DNA of 64,000 nt from Malania oleifera. Its lineage: Eukaryota; Streptophyta; Magnoliopsida; Santalales; Ximeniaceae. Positions 1 to 11,273 of the stretch are shown in pieces. Numbering within the stretch: the stretch's first letter is position 1; every line of letters begins with the position of its first letter. Made by a program: the position numbers and the translations under genes. The notes beneath the pieces were generated by a model. The model did not search any database. It saw nothing but the letters and a program-made list of their open reading frames with translations, and was not told the DNA's origin. The stretch lies in the NCBI RefSeq assembly GCF_029873635.1, contig NC_080423.1, positions 90,131,191-90,195,190 of the forward strand, in the 5' to 3' direction.

Positions 1-915
1 ATTTGCAGCCATTGAAGAACCAGGTTTTTGCTCCGGTGAGCCACGAGACTGAGACTTGTTGTTGGGAAAACCGTGCAACTTATAACATTATGCTTTCCAA
101 TGACCATCACAACCACATTTTGGACGGCCACGCCCTCGCCCCTTGCTATCAGAAGGATGGGAAAAAGGATGATGAACCGCCATAGCAGCAAATTTTGTTG
201 GAACACTAGAGATATGAAGAAGGCGTTGCTTCTCTTCTTGATGCAAAATTGAATAGACTTTGGTGACGGAAGGTAAAGGATCCATGGCCAAAATTTGGCT
301 ATGGATGGACGCATATGAATCAGGTAGCCCCATCAAAAACTGAAAAACTTGCTTAGTGTCTTGCATTTGGATTAATTTGGTTAAGACACCACAAGTGCAC
401 TGTGGTGTGGAGGCAAGCATGGTGAGTTCATCCCAATAACCTTTAAGTGTTGTAAAATACATAGAGATGGTCACGAAACCTTAGATAAGATTAGCAATGT
501 CATGCTTCAACTTGAAAATACGAGGATTGTTGCTTTGAGAGAAACGATTTTCAAAATCCAGCCATACATCATGATGACATTCATGATATATCAGGCTGTG
601 AACAATGGATGGATCAATGGAGTTAAGGATCCATGATAAGACCATATCACTGCAACGTTCCCACAATTGAGTTTCTACTGAGGAGGACGTTGGTTTGGGA
701 AGGGTACCATTAACAAAACCAAATTTATTTTTGGCATTCAAGGCCATTTTCATAGCCCTCTTCCAGGTAGGATAATTGTTACCATTGAGAGGAGTGGACA
801 TGAGGATGGCACCAGGATGATTAGCGAAATGGAGAAAATATGGAGAAGACACGTCCAGTATTGATGAGGATGTTACTTTCGAGGAGGAGGCCTCCGCTGA
901 TGTGATGTCAGACAT
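1..915 (-). pseudogene. Ty1/copia gag, N-terminal part to zinc knuckle (broken)
   Basis: Minus-strand frame starting at ATG 915. Early residues hold the copia gag pattern (LNGNNYPTWKRAMKMAL), followed by the capsid-like region with YFTTLKGYWDEL. TAA at 483-481 interrupts the frame, which then continues unshifted to 88 and on to the window edge. A second in-frame TAA (90-88) falls inside the zinc knuckle, just before the copia hallmark CYKLHGFP. The first knuckle Cys is also lost (Arg at that position). The protein would have packaged element RNA into cytoplasmic particles. Protease and pol would lie beyond position 1. Two nonsense codons and a damaged knuckle mark it as a dead copy. Confidence 0.85.
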
Positions 916-1836
916 GGTTCAGATGAATCAAAAAAAATGTAATAATGCTAAATTTCCCAGAATACGATGTACTCCTCAATTCCACGAAATCATCAAAATA
1001 ACCACATAAAGTGCGAAAAATTTAGAACACAATTCATCGAACCGTCCATGAACTTGCAGGCGTTTCTCCATCGAACTGGCAATCGAATGCAGTTCAATCC
1101 AACTAAGGTTTCTCCTTTTCTAGATACAAACAAAGTAGATTCAATTCAAACTGCTATCAGATTGAAGTACCCACAACGAGAAAAATCATCACCAATCAAA
1201 ATCGAATCAAACAATCCGCATATGTGAAATCTTCAAAATTTTCAAGGAAGAAAATAAATACGTTTAGACACAAAAGGATATAAAACTAAGCCTCTGGGTA
1301 TGGAAGTTTTTGCTGATGAGAAGTTGCCCAAAGGAGATGACGAGAGAGTGTCAGAGTAGAGTGCTAAGAGTTGCAGCAGAGAGACGCCGGAAAGAAAGAG
1401 AGACGAGACGACGCTAGAATGAGAGAGTGCCGAGATAGAGTGAGACGAGAGAGTACCGAGAGTTGCATCAGAGAGACGATGCAAAGAGAGAGACAGCCGA
1501 GAGAGACTGAGAGCCTGAGAGAGGTAGTCTGCTAGTGATGAGTGACGAGGACAAGTTGAGGACGGCGAAAGAGATTAATCAGCCAAGGAAGAGCGGAGGC
1601 GGACGAGTTGGAGCAAAAAATTAAGACGTCGTCGGGAGCTGCTGCTGCTTTTCACCAGAGAAGATGACGTCGGGTGGTGACGGCCGTTGGGAAGCAGGGT
1701 CGTCCGCTGCTGTCTGCTATAGAGAGACAAAAGAACCGAGAGAACAATGAAGAATCGGGAGGCTGCGAGAGGCTGTGGCAAGGAAGGTTAAGGAAAAGAA
1801 AGAAAAAAATTAGGTTTTGAATTTTGTTTTGAACTT
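916..1836 (-). other. Untranslated leader of the left copia element
   Basis: Sequence between the primer site and gag ATG on the minus strand. It is purine-rich on the plus strand (GAGA runs 1310-1560), so the element RNA would be CT-rich here. The small open frames are scattered and show no family resemblance; I treat them as chance. Confidence 0.55.
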
Positions 1837-1849
1837 GGCTATGATACAA
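1837..1849 (-). other. Primer-binding site (initiator Met-tRNA)
   Basis: Minus strand reads TTGTATCATAGCC, which matches the plant initiator-Met primer site TGGTATCAGAGCC at 11 of 13 positions. It directly abuts an LTR end (..AACA), as expected for a 5' LTR boundary. Confidence 0.7.
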
Positions 1850-1940
1850 TGTTAAAAATTGGGAGAAAAATTAATTTTTCTTTATTGATTCACACACATT
1901 ACAAGGATTACAAGGGCATATATATACATGAGAGAATTTG
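1850..1940 (-). mobile_element. 5' LTR of left copia element, promoter and R/U5 part
   Basis: The LTR ends at 1850 in minus orientation (..TTAACA, then the primer site). Upstream on the minus strand are an AATAAA signal (1886-1881) and a TATATATA box (about 1927-1917), in the usual order TATA, R, poly(A) signal, U5. The outer (U3) end, somewhere above 1940, could not be located because the partner LTR is outside the window. Confidence 0.65.
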
Positions 1941-3773
1941 AAAATGGAAAGTGTATATTTCTCTTAAATAGAAAATTTATATTTTTCTAATAGGATCAAA
2001 ATGTGAAAAGAAATAGGAATGTTCAAAAGAAAATAATAAATAATTAAAATAGAAAATTAAAAAAATTAATTTTTAAAATCCATAAATAGGAGTTGAGGGA
2101 GGGAAAATAAAAACTAGATAAAAAGTTTTTAAAATAATTATAAAATGAAAAAAGGAAATATAAAAATAAAAACAAAAGGGTTAGAGGGAAGGAAAATAAG
2201 AACTAAAAAGAAAAAATGAAAAAAAAATGAAGAATAATATGCAAAAAAAAAGGGGAACATTTTTAAAACACAAAATAATAGCAATTAATATAAAATTACT
2301 TAGAAGAATAAATAATGGAATAAAGTGAGAGAGAACCCACTTTTCTAGCACTTACATATTCATCCCTCTCTATAACTCTTGTCTTGTGTTTAGTGTTTAT
2401 TTGCTACATTTATATCATTGCAATTAGATGTTGTCTTGAGTTAATTTACCAAAATAGGGCTTTTACCCATTTTATTCTTTTCAGTGCAAACATACTTCAA
2501 AACCAAAATTTTGAGAGCTCAAGTGAGGGTTTTTTTTTTTTTCTTTTCTTTTTGCAAGTAATTCCTAAATTGTTCTCTTTAGGTTAAATTTTGGGGATTT
2601 CAAGTCAATTTCTCATAAAAACTCAAAAAATTATAAAACATAGAAAATTGCAAAAACAACAATGCTCAAGTTTGATCCCTCACTTTAAGATCATTGCACT
2701 CTTAACTCATTGAAAAAAAACAAGAGAGTTCCTTTGCATTAGTTAGGGGTTGTTCTTAGTTCGCAACACCACATCATTCCATCTCTCCACACCAAAACCC
2801 TAATTAAATTGCCACTTTTACATCCATCGCAAACGCAAACCATCACCTTGAATCACATTGAACACCATCATAACCCTAGATTGCCATACCTGACTATATT
2901 AAATTAATTGAAACCTTAAATTGTCATGCGGAACCAGTTGAAACCCTAAATTGAGACTTTTTGAAACCTTAAACTATTGCATAAAGCCAAAACTAAAATG
3001 CTAACAGTAAAACTGCCTACACGACTCAAAGAACCATAATAGCCCAATTGCACCATCAAAAATCAATATCTCCAAAACTACATCCTCATTGCCCAACTAA
3101 AGCCTTTATTGACCATTGAACATGAATCCCACCCAAAAATTTCAAATCAAGCCTAATAGATCCCCATATACGAATCACATCTTTATTTTACTCCAATCGC
3201 GACTTAGATCGATATAGTGAACTACCCTTTATATCACATTAAGCACCAAATTGATCCCTAATTTCAATACAATTTGAAAATTCTAACCAAGATTTGGTAC
3301 AAAATCAAAATATTCAAAAGGCTAAGTTGGACCTCAATTCTCTAATTAAAGCATAATTGCACCTCAATTCACTTTGATTGAGCCCCAATTGGATTTCAAT
3401 TGTGAAATTGGGACTCAATCAAGCCTTAATTCCTTACATCAAGACTTAATCCTATCAATAAACTTGTAATTAACCTTTAATCTTTTGCTAACATACACCA
3501 ACCTTTTCTAGCATACTCTTAAAATTTCTCTTTCTTTCCTATAATGTGGCTCATTTTCTATTGGACCACTTGGCCAAACTAAATTACAATATATGCCCCC
3601 TAGATGCCACTCTCTTATTGGGCAAGGACACACATTAATAGATGGCATTAGGCACTTGTCCCATGTCCATTCCATCACATAGCTCGAAGCTTGTCCCCTA
3701 CTCAGGAAACTCTAATATTCTTGCACTTCCAAACCGAAAGTTGCTTTATCCCCTTTGTCGTACATATGAGAAG
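1941..3773. other. AT-rich spacer, no gene seen
   Basis: Contains the undefined U3 part of the copia LTR and then A-rich, gene-free DNA. At 2790-2975 the phrase AAACCCTAAATTG or a near variant recurs about four times. No sustained coding frame or RNA gene is visible. Confidence 0.5.
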
Positions 3774-3778
3774 GCCTA

Positions 3779-5816
3779 TGTTGGAATTGGTATGATTCCA
3801 AGAGGGGGGTGAATTGGATTTTAAAAATATTTCGACTAATTTAAACAATTACGCCGATTCATCACATCTTATATCCCATTCGAAATAAAACATGTATGTA
3901 AAGTAAGTGAGCAATGTGTGCATACATACACGTGTGTTGCATATCTCATTTAAATTAATTCTGTGTGCATGCAAGATGGTTATAAAAAAACATGAACAAG
4001 CATACACATACTGAAATTAAAGTGTAGAAAGTAAATGAGATAGGGAGAGAGAGACACACACGATATTTGTTATCGAGATTCGGCCAAACCAACCTACATC
4101 CCTGCCTTGGGCATACCCCCCCAAGGATTACACTAAACCTGCTCACTTAAACGACCAGAGTAGAAGCCATTTACATCATCTCTTTACGGGGTGAGGAAAA
4201 CCCCAGCTCAACTACAAGGCTGAGCCCAATTTGTCTCACTTACAGGGCTGAGACTCTCTAGTTCAATTTTCGGGCTGAACCCAACTGGTCTCACTTATGG
4301 GCCTGAGACTCCCTAGTTCAATTAATGGGATGAACCCAACCGGTACAATAAAAATTATTTTTGTACATATAACATGCTTCTAAAAAATATAAGCAGAGAT
4401 GTACACATTAAGATCAAATACATACACTCTAATATGATATGAAATATATGCTTAGTAGAGTAAGGGTGTTTTTCAAAATAATATTTCAATCTTTGAAAAT
4501 AATTTTTATGATGAATACTCAAAGGTTTTGACCCTAACAAAAATATTATCCCGTAAATGTTTTTCAAGAAATCATATGGAGAGAACCAAAATTTACTCTC
4601 AAGAATGATTTTAAAATAATGAAAGAAATAATGAGAGCAAAATACTTTTAATGAATTAAATGCCCTAAATGAAAACTTGCTTTCAAAAATGATTTTTCAA
4701 GTGCATGAATGAATGAAAGAGATTTTGAGAGAGTATGAAAAATTTGCCCCAATGAAAGATTTTTGTAATGAAAAATTAGTTTGGGGGAATTTTAATTAAC
4801 AAAATAATTTGAGAAGATTTGGGAGTTAATCAAAGTTACTAATCAAAGCAAATAAGGGGGTATTTATAGTTTTTCAACAAAATATGACCATTGGGGACAA
4901 ATTAGGAATTTTGGAAATGTTTTAATTAAGTTTTAACATTAATTACCTCAGTAAAAAACTGGCAACCTAAGAGATTTAGTCGCCCAGTTCATAGGTTCGG
5001 TTGCCCGAACAGAAACTTAGAGAAAAGTTAAGATTTTGCGTTCGAGTGCTCGAGAACGAGTTTGGTTGGTTAAGCCAAGGCAATTTCCCAAACGTTCGAG
5101 ATTCGGTCGCTCGATGAAATGTTCAGTCTACTGAACTTCATAATTCAGTTGCCCAGGGTGATTTTGAACTACAGGTTCGCATGCTCAGGGACAATAAAAA
5201 AAGTGAGTTTAGGAGTTCGGTCGCCCATTGAAGTTTAGTTCAAAACTGGGACGGTCACCTCAGCCTTAGTCAATGAATTGAACTCCAACTAGTTCGATCG
5301 TTCAAACTATTTTAACTTTCTAAGTTCGGTCGCCCAAAGCCCGATTTTTGACCTTAAATAATTTAAACTTTTTGTATGATTTTGGCTTTTATGAAAAGGT
5401 TTGTCTTCCAAAATTTTAGGTCTCCTAAGGTCAATCTATGACCAACTGAGTTAACCCAAAAGATCCGACGTCAGTCGACCGAAACCCTGAGGTTAGTCTA
5501 TAATCCTGTGGCTCCTTATGGTCAATCTATGGTCCTATCTGAGCAAATAACCATATTATGCAGATGTATGCATTATTACAAACCAAATAATAAAAATAAA
5601 TGCAATTACAAAAGAAATATTATGTCTTCTTCTTCTCATTTTGCTCTTCGACATCATGGAATACGCCAGATTTGAGCTTTAAGTCCTATCTTGGCTTCCA
5701 TGTTTTCTTGATCTTATGTGTGACCTGAATTATACTAGTTCAGCACTTAAACACACACATAAGAGACACTTGTATTTGTCAGCACCAAAATAGAGATCAG
5801 TCTCAAAAAGGCAACA
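3779..5816 (-). mobile_element. Solo LTR A, copia (SIRE-like), with TSD
   Basis: Begins TGTTGGAATTGG (+) and ends ..GGCAACA; in element orientation it opens TGTTGCCTTTTTGAG, homologous to the other four large copia LTRs here. The flanks GCCTA (3774-3778) and ACCTA (5817-5821) form a 5-bp target duplication with one mismatch. No primer site or polypurine tract adjoins it, so it is a solo LTR left by LTR-LTR recombination. It contains a minus-strand TATA box (4869-4861), an MSA-like box (4895-4885) and a degenerate motif array (about 4977-5340). Confidence 0.85.
4861..5340 (-). promoter_or_regulatory. LTR A U3 promoter: palindrome array, MSA-like box, TATA
   Basis: Reading on the minus strand: scattered degenerate copies of the GGTCGACCGAAC motif (seen as TTCGGTCGCCC on the plus strand), then CCCAATGGTCA (one mismatch to the MSA consensus YCYAACGGYYA), then CTATAAATA 15 bp later. 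This layout recurs in LTRs B to E. Confidence 0.6.
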
Positions 5817-6243
5817 ACCTATTGGGCATTAAGAGAGGAAAATTTGTCCCATTTTCTCTTCTGCACATTCACTCTTAACTTTTTAGTCCTTCTTTTACAC
5901 TTGTTCTTATTAATTGTGAAGCTAAGAAATTCCCTATTTTATTGATCTTAGAGGGTAAACCATTCTTCCTTTGCTCCTCCTTAGATATGAATGGTGCATA
6001 CTTGAGTGTTTATTTAATGTTTTGCTTCATGCTGAGATTTAAGAATGCCCAAGTTTTTTGCTTTCCTTTGTCTTTTAAGCTTGTACTTTGCTGAGGATTT
6101 GAATATCCATTTTAAGAAATGTGTGTGCGCTTTAGCATATAACTTGGTGTGTTGTATATTTATCTAGCTAGAGTAAGTATTGGTGTTGTGAGTACATTTT
6201 TGGGAAATAATCAATGCTAGTGTTGTGTCCCAAAGATAATGGT

Positions 6244-6244
6244 T

Positions 6245-6319
<75 letters not shown>
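6244..6319. repeat. Compound (TG)n(GA)n microsatellite
   Basis: About 26 bp of TG dinucleotides run directly into about 50 bp of GA. Uninterrupted, so likely length-polymorphic. Confidence 0.95.
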
Positions 6320-6323
<4 letters not shown>

Positions 6324-6563
6324 GCAGAGTGAAATTAGGCAAAAAAGAGAGAAGAGAGTGAAACAACTTTTGAGCATGAGAGAAATAAAGGATGGTGAGA
6401 TAGAAGGATGAGAGATATTAAAAAGAAGCCAAAAGATTAGGAAAGGGAGTTGGAAGAGAGAAGAGTTTTGTTGTGTGCATGTGAGGCTAAAAAGGAGAAC
6501 AAGGGCATGGTTAGTTGGAGAAGCAACCAAGGGCAAAGAAGCTGCAATGGAATAGAGATATTT

Positions 6564-6565
<2 letters not shown>

Positions 6566-6630
<65 letters not shown>
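6566..6630. repeat. (GA)n microsatellite
   Basis: About 65 bp of uninterrupted GA followed by a T run. Confidence 0.95.
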
Positions 6631-6636
<6 letters not shown>

Positions 6637-8211
6637 TAAAAAAATCAGAGGTCTGATAGGTGCAATAGTGACCAATGGTGGGGCTAGGTGACATGGCAGT
6701 GATAGTCACTTGCAGTGGCACAACCACACCTTGTGCTTTTGAGAAAAGGAATAAGCAAGGGAAGGGAAGGATCCAAGAAAGCTTCCCATTGACATGTGGA
6801 TCTTGCCATGGATGTCGTTTTAGTTGGGGGCTCCTCTTTGACCTCTTTTAGTTGAGGCTAGGCTAGGATGATTTGGTTAACTCGTGTGTTAATGGATTTT
6901 GCCCAATTAAATGTTATAGTTGGTTGACTTAAAGTAAAGTGTGCATCCTTTAAAAAAGTTTTGGAGGTAAAAATGTTTCCTTAGGCATCATATTAGACAA
7001 GCAAATGCATATTATGATCTCCTAAGTCATCAAAGCCCTCACTTTGGGGATAATTTTTATGCTTTCTATTAGATCCTAAAGCATCCATATTTTTAGAATT
7101 TATGACTAATTTACTAATTAGTGTAACACCCTGAACCCTCCAAGTGAGACCCGGGGTGTTATGTGTTCCATTCACCTATCTTTGATACCATAAATATCAT
7201 CCAAGAAGTGGAATATATTTAAACATCCTCAAATAAAACACCAGAGTACTATATTACACGTCCAAAAAGGAATTTTTGTCTGTCCATATTACATAACCAT
7301 AATTTAAAACAAAAACTTAAATGTTCCAATATCTTACACTCATTTACAGACACAAAAACTAAACCATGACCAGGCTTTCAAGCCTGATCTCCAAAAGGAC
7401 TTGAAAAGTTAATAAATCGCTGGGGTGAGACACTTCTTAGTAAGGATGGAATAAATTATTTCAGCGTGTGGCAGATGAGTTTTAGTGTAGTCAAAATATA
7501 ATAGTTTAATTATTCACCAATAACTAAACAGACACTTGCAGACAGTACTCGCACATACATCTTCATCCATAACATAGAAATTTGCATACACATATATCAC
7601 ACGTATTACCATAGTACATCCACCATCACATATCACACCACAACATATCCACAATCACGATGCATTCAATTCACATACACTATTATTTATAGCAAGAGTG
7701 TCTCGAGGATTGGGGAGTTTACACTCTCATACGTGTAACACCCCTTTGCTCTGATAACTTATGTAACTTTACCCATGTAGCCTAGATGTAGCTACAACTG
7801 ATACCTATGTGGGCACTTGCCTTACTCAGCAAGCCCTTGGGCGGAGAGTTTACCTCTTTTCAATCATACATAATGCCACAGTACAAAATTACATTTAATA
7901 CTTTGCTATAATTAACTTTCATTTGCCAACTAGAACCCACACACATTCAATATCAACCATATCACAGAATCTGCACACATGTCTACAACATCACATCATA
8001 ATAACCATACATTCAATGCATATTCATGCATGCACATCCGTAACTGAAATGCACATCTCTACACCACACCTTTACTTTCTAGCCTCCTCACTGCGTATTG
8101 AGAATCCCTCCCCATCGTTCTCAGTATGTGGCCCACACAGGTACTTTTACTGCGCACTTCTCAGTACGTGGCCCATTCAGAGACTTTTATTGCGCACTTC
8201 TCAGTACATGG

Positions 8212-10234
8212 TGTTGACTTTTTGAATCCGATCCCTGGTTTTGATAATGACAAACCGCAAGTATCTTATGTGTGTATTCAGTGCTTGAGCAGGCTTAACA
8301 CTTTAGCGCACACATAAGGAAGAGATGGAAGCTAGGAGGAACATAAAGACCATTTCATCGGGTGCATTCCATGAAGTCACAAGCAAGAAGATTGAAGACA
8401 TTCAATTTCAATTACAAATGCATTTTAGTTTTTAAATTTGGTCTGTAATATAATGCATTGCATGCATGATGTGAATGGATAGCTCAAAACGACCATAAAA
8501 AGACCCTAGGGGCCAACACACTTCACAGAAAACCTTTTCCTAAAAGACTAAAATCATACAAAAGGTTTAGAAATAATTTAGGGTCAAATTTAGGGCAAAA
8601 ATAGATGGTCGACCGACGTTGGTTTTTTTGGCTTAATTTAAAAGCCCGGTCGACCGAATCCTTTGTAGTATAAATGTCTCCGTTGACCGAACAGAGTCTA
8701 GTCAACCGAACCATGGGCATTACAAATGCCTCAGTCGACTGAACCGTTCAAAATTCAATATTTTGACTTCGCACAGTTGACCGTTCTGAAATGAAAGTAT
8801 TGTCCACGGTTGGCTGAACTAACACTTGTTTAACACCCCCACCAAATTGGTCGACCGAACTCATAGTTTATTTTGTCCACGGTCGACCGAACCTAGCTGA
8901 GTAGCCGATCAGACCTATCATGGTTGACCAAACCCACGAAGGGGTTCAAAATCGCCCGGAGACAATCGACCATATTCTCAGTTCAAAATCTCCACGATTG
9001 ACCGAACCTCTTTAAGTGGTTGACCAAACCCTTAATACGGCCAACCAAACCTCTCGGGTTGGTAATATTTTTACCATGACTAAACAGGGTTAAATTAAAC
9101 AATTTCTAAAATTCCCATTATGTCCCCAAACGGTCATATTTTTCCCAATAACTATATGTAGCCCCTCATAACTCCAGATTAGCAACTTGATTAGCCCAAA
9201 AACTCTCTCAAATTTTATCCTTAATCTTTCACTCTCTTTTATTATTCTTTTGATATATCTTACAAGAGAGCAGTGTTTTAAAAATTCTTTGGGCATTTGT
9301 TTTACAAATCAAATATCTTTTACTCTCATATATTATTCATTTTCATATCTTATTTTGAGAGTATTATTTTAGTTTCTCCCACTCATTTCATTTGATAAAT
9401 ATTCTTGTGAGTTAATATTATTTGCTTGTGAATCTTGCACATCCATTGTAAGATTCAAAGGATCATTTGTTTGTGCTTATGAAAATATTTTTAAGTCATA
9501 AACCCTAGATTCTGTAGCACCTTATTGAGAAAAATATTTTTGTAGAAATTTCTTGTTTGGGCATAAAATCTTTGAGCTCTCATCATACACATTTTTTTTA
9601 CTCAAAGATTATATTGAGAAAAACACCATGCTCACACTGAGCTTGTATTCATATCATATGTGAGGGCATTGTGCTTATTGTTGTACACATCTACTTAGTT
9701 TAGAAGCATCTTTGTTTCTACAAAAAGTTTCATATCTGTTGTATTCTCGACGGGTGGACGAAAGAGGGAAACTTGCCCTATGAATAGTCTCAGACTTGCT
9801 CAGACCTGGTTAGGAGAGCATTGGATTGGTTCAAACCCGATTAAGAGAATTATGCGCACCAGCCTGTAAGGTGTTGTAAACGGTATCGCTCCACCCGTGA
9901 AGTGAGCAACTAGTGGAATCCTTGAGTTGCGGCTTAAGGCGGGGACGAAGGCAGTATTGGCCAAACCCCGATAACATTTTCTTGTGTCTGATTTTAATTT
10001 CCGCAATTTATTTTCTACACTTGAATATTTATATTTTTATTATTGTGAATGATTGAGAATACTGATATTGATTTATTTGTTTAAATATTTGCTTAATAAT
10101 TTTTCTGTGATATTCGAAAAAGCTTAGATAGACCCTAGGTTGTGTATTACTACTGATGGCTTAGCTAAACCTAGGAGAAATTTTTAAAATTCAATTCACC
10201 CCCCCCCCCTTTTCTGAATACACCAAAGTCAACA
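8212..10234 (+). mobile_element. Solo LTR B, copia (SIRE-like), nested
   Basis: TGTTGACTTTTTG .. AAAGTCAACA, 2023 bp. The flanks CATGG (8207-8211) and CGTGG (10235-10239) form a 5-bp TSD with one mismatch. The interrupted chromovirus LTR resumes on the other side: phrases such as CAGTACGTGGCC recur on the left and CGTGGCTTACACAGG continues on the right. No primer site follows, so it is solo. It contains about 15 palindrome motifs (8608-9055), an MSA-like box (9126-9136) and a TATA-like ACTATATGTA (9151-9160). Confidence 0.9.
8608..9160 (+). promoter_or_regulatory. LTR B U3: GGTCGACCGAAC array, MSA-like box, TATA
   Basis: About 15 copies of GGTCGACCGAAC or decayed forms (GGTTGACC, GGTCAACC) in 450 bp, spaced 20-50 bp. 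They are followed by CCAAACGGTCA (9126-9136, one mismatch to MSA) and a TATA-like box 16 bp further on. Confidence 0.65.
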
Positions 10235-10985
10235 CGTGGCTTACACAGGGACTTTAATATCACACAACTGCGCACTGAGCATCTCTCCTTATCGTTTTCA
10301 TCATGTATTTCACAACCGACATCCACTGTTATACTTTCATAATGACCTATTCATAGTAATTCAGTAAAACGAACTCCTCAGGCTTGCCAACATTTTACTC
10401 CCATTTATATAAATGACAATATAACGAACTCCTCAAGCCTGCTAAAGTTATATTGTGATTTATATCCAGGGTAATATAACGGACTCCTCAAATCTTCCAA
10501 CATTATATTATGAAATACCTGAATAACCACAACAAACAAATGACCCAAACCACAACAAACATCTCATGCCACACGTTGTGAATGTCGTATCATACCCTAA
10601 TAATTTGATAAGAGAAATTATATCACATAATACTCCGTTTCAATCGGTTGGATTTTGAAAAATACAACTAGCATAATGTTTCTAAAATCATAAATTCCAA
10701 TTTAATTAGTTCAAATTTAATAAAAAGTTGGCATAATTTATTCCCCTTACGTGTTTTCCCGAAAATGGCTTGAAACGAATGGGAAAGCAAAACCCTAGCT
10801 TTTCGAAACTCGCTGAGGAACGGGAACCTTTGCTCCGAGAGGAGGGAGAGAGGATCAGAGAGCACGTGAGAGTGATCCGAGAGGCTTAGGAGAGAGAGAC
10901 ACACACAAAGGAGAAAGCCAAAAATCCAAAACCCTAGCTTTTTAGCAGAGAGGAAATATATTTTTCTAAAAAAATGAGCTCACCT

Positions 10986-11155
10986 CTATTTATAGAATTT
11001 TTGTCATGCATGAAACCATCGATGGTTTCCCTAAAATCATCGATGGTTTGGCCTGTGCCAAACCCAAATCCCCTGTGTACTGCTCTCGGTAGTTTGGACC
11101 TACAGGAAAACCATTAATGATTTTTCTGAGTCCCACCCAACCGTTGTCGGTTTGG
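10986..11155 (-). promoter_or_regulatory. Chromovirus LTR promoter with AAACCATCGATGGTTT repeats
   Basis: Minus-strand TATA box CTATAAATAG (10995-10986). Upstream are a perfect 16-bp palindrome AAACCATCGATGGTTT (11013-11028), a near copy (11034-11050) and two decayed copies (about 11107-11125 and 11138-11155). Confidence 0.6.
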
Positions 11156-11273
11156 TCTTGACTAAATCCTTTTCCTTTCTTTTTCTTATTTTTCCTTTCC
11201 TTTATATATTTTCCTTTTCTTTTATTTATTTTTCTTTTATATATATATATTGGGTTTGGGTCTCTAAAATTAG

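Larger units (their letters stand above)
5822..7116. other. Intergenic DNA with microsatellites
   Basis: No gene recognised. The long Leu-Ser or Arg-Glu frames here are translations of the dinucleotide arrays at 6244-6319 and 6566-6630. Confidence 0.5.
7122..11268 (-). mobile_element. Solo LTR, Ty3/gypsy chromovirus-like, split by LTR B
   Basis: Starts TGTAACACCC (+) and ends ..GGGTCTCTAAA. The perfect 5-bp TSD ATTAG flanks it (7117-7121 and 11269-11273). The phrase GGGGTGAGACACTTCT at 7420 also occurs, with minor change, in the chromovirus LTRs at 46110 and 56070, which supports the family call and minus orientation. Subtracting LTR B and its TSD leaves about 2.1 kb, the same size as the other chromovirus LTRs here. 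Promoter on the minus strand: CTATAAATAG (10995-10986) with palindromic repeats just upstream. Confidence 0.8.

Noticed and set aside
6168..6727. Leu-Ser and Arg-Glu rich open frames
   Set aside because: Direct translations of (GA)n and (TG)n arrays; the same applies near 26925, 29365 and 43421.
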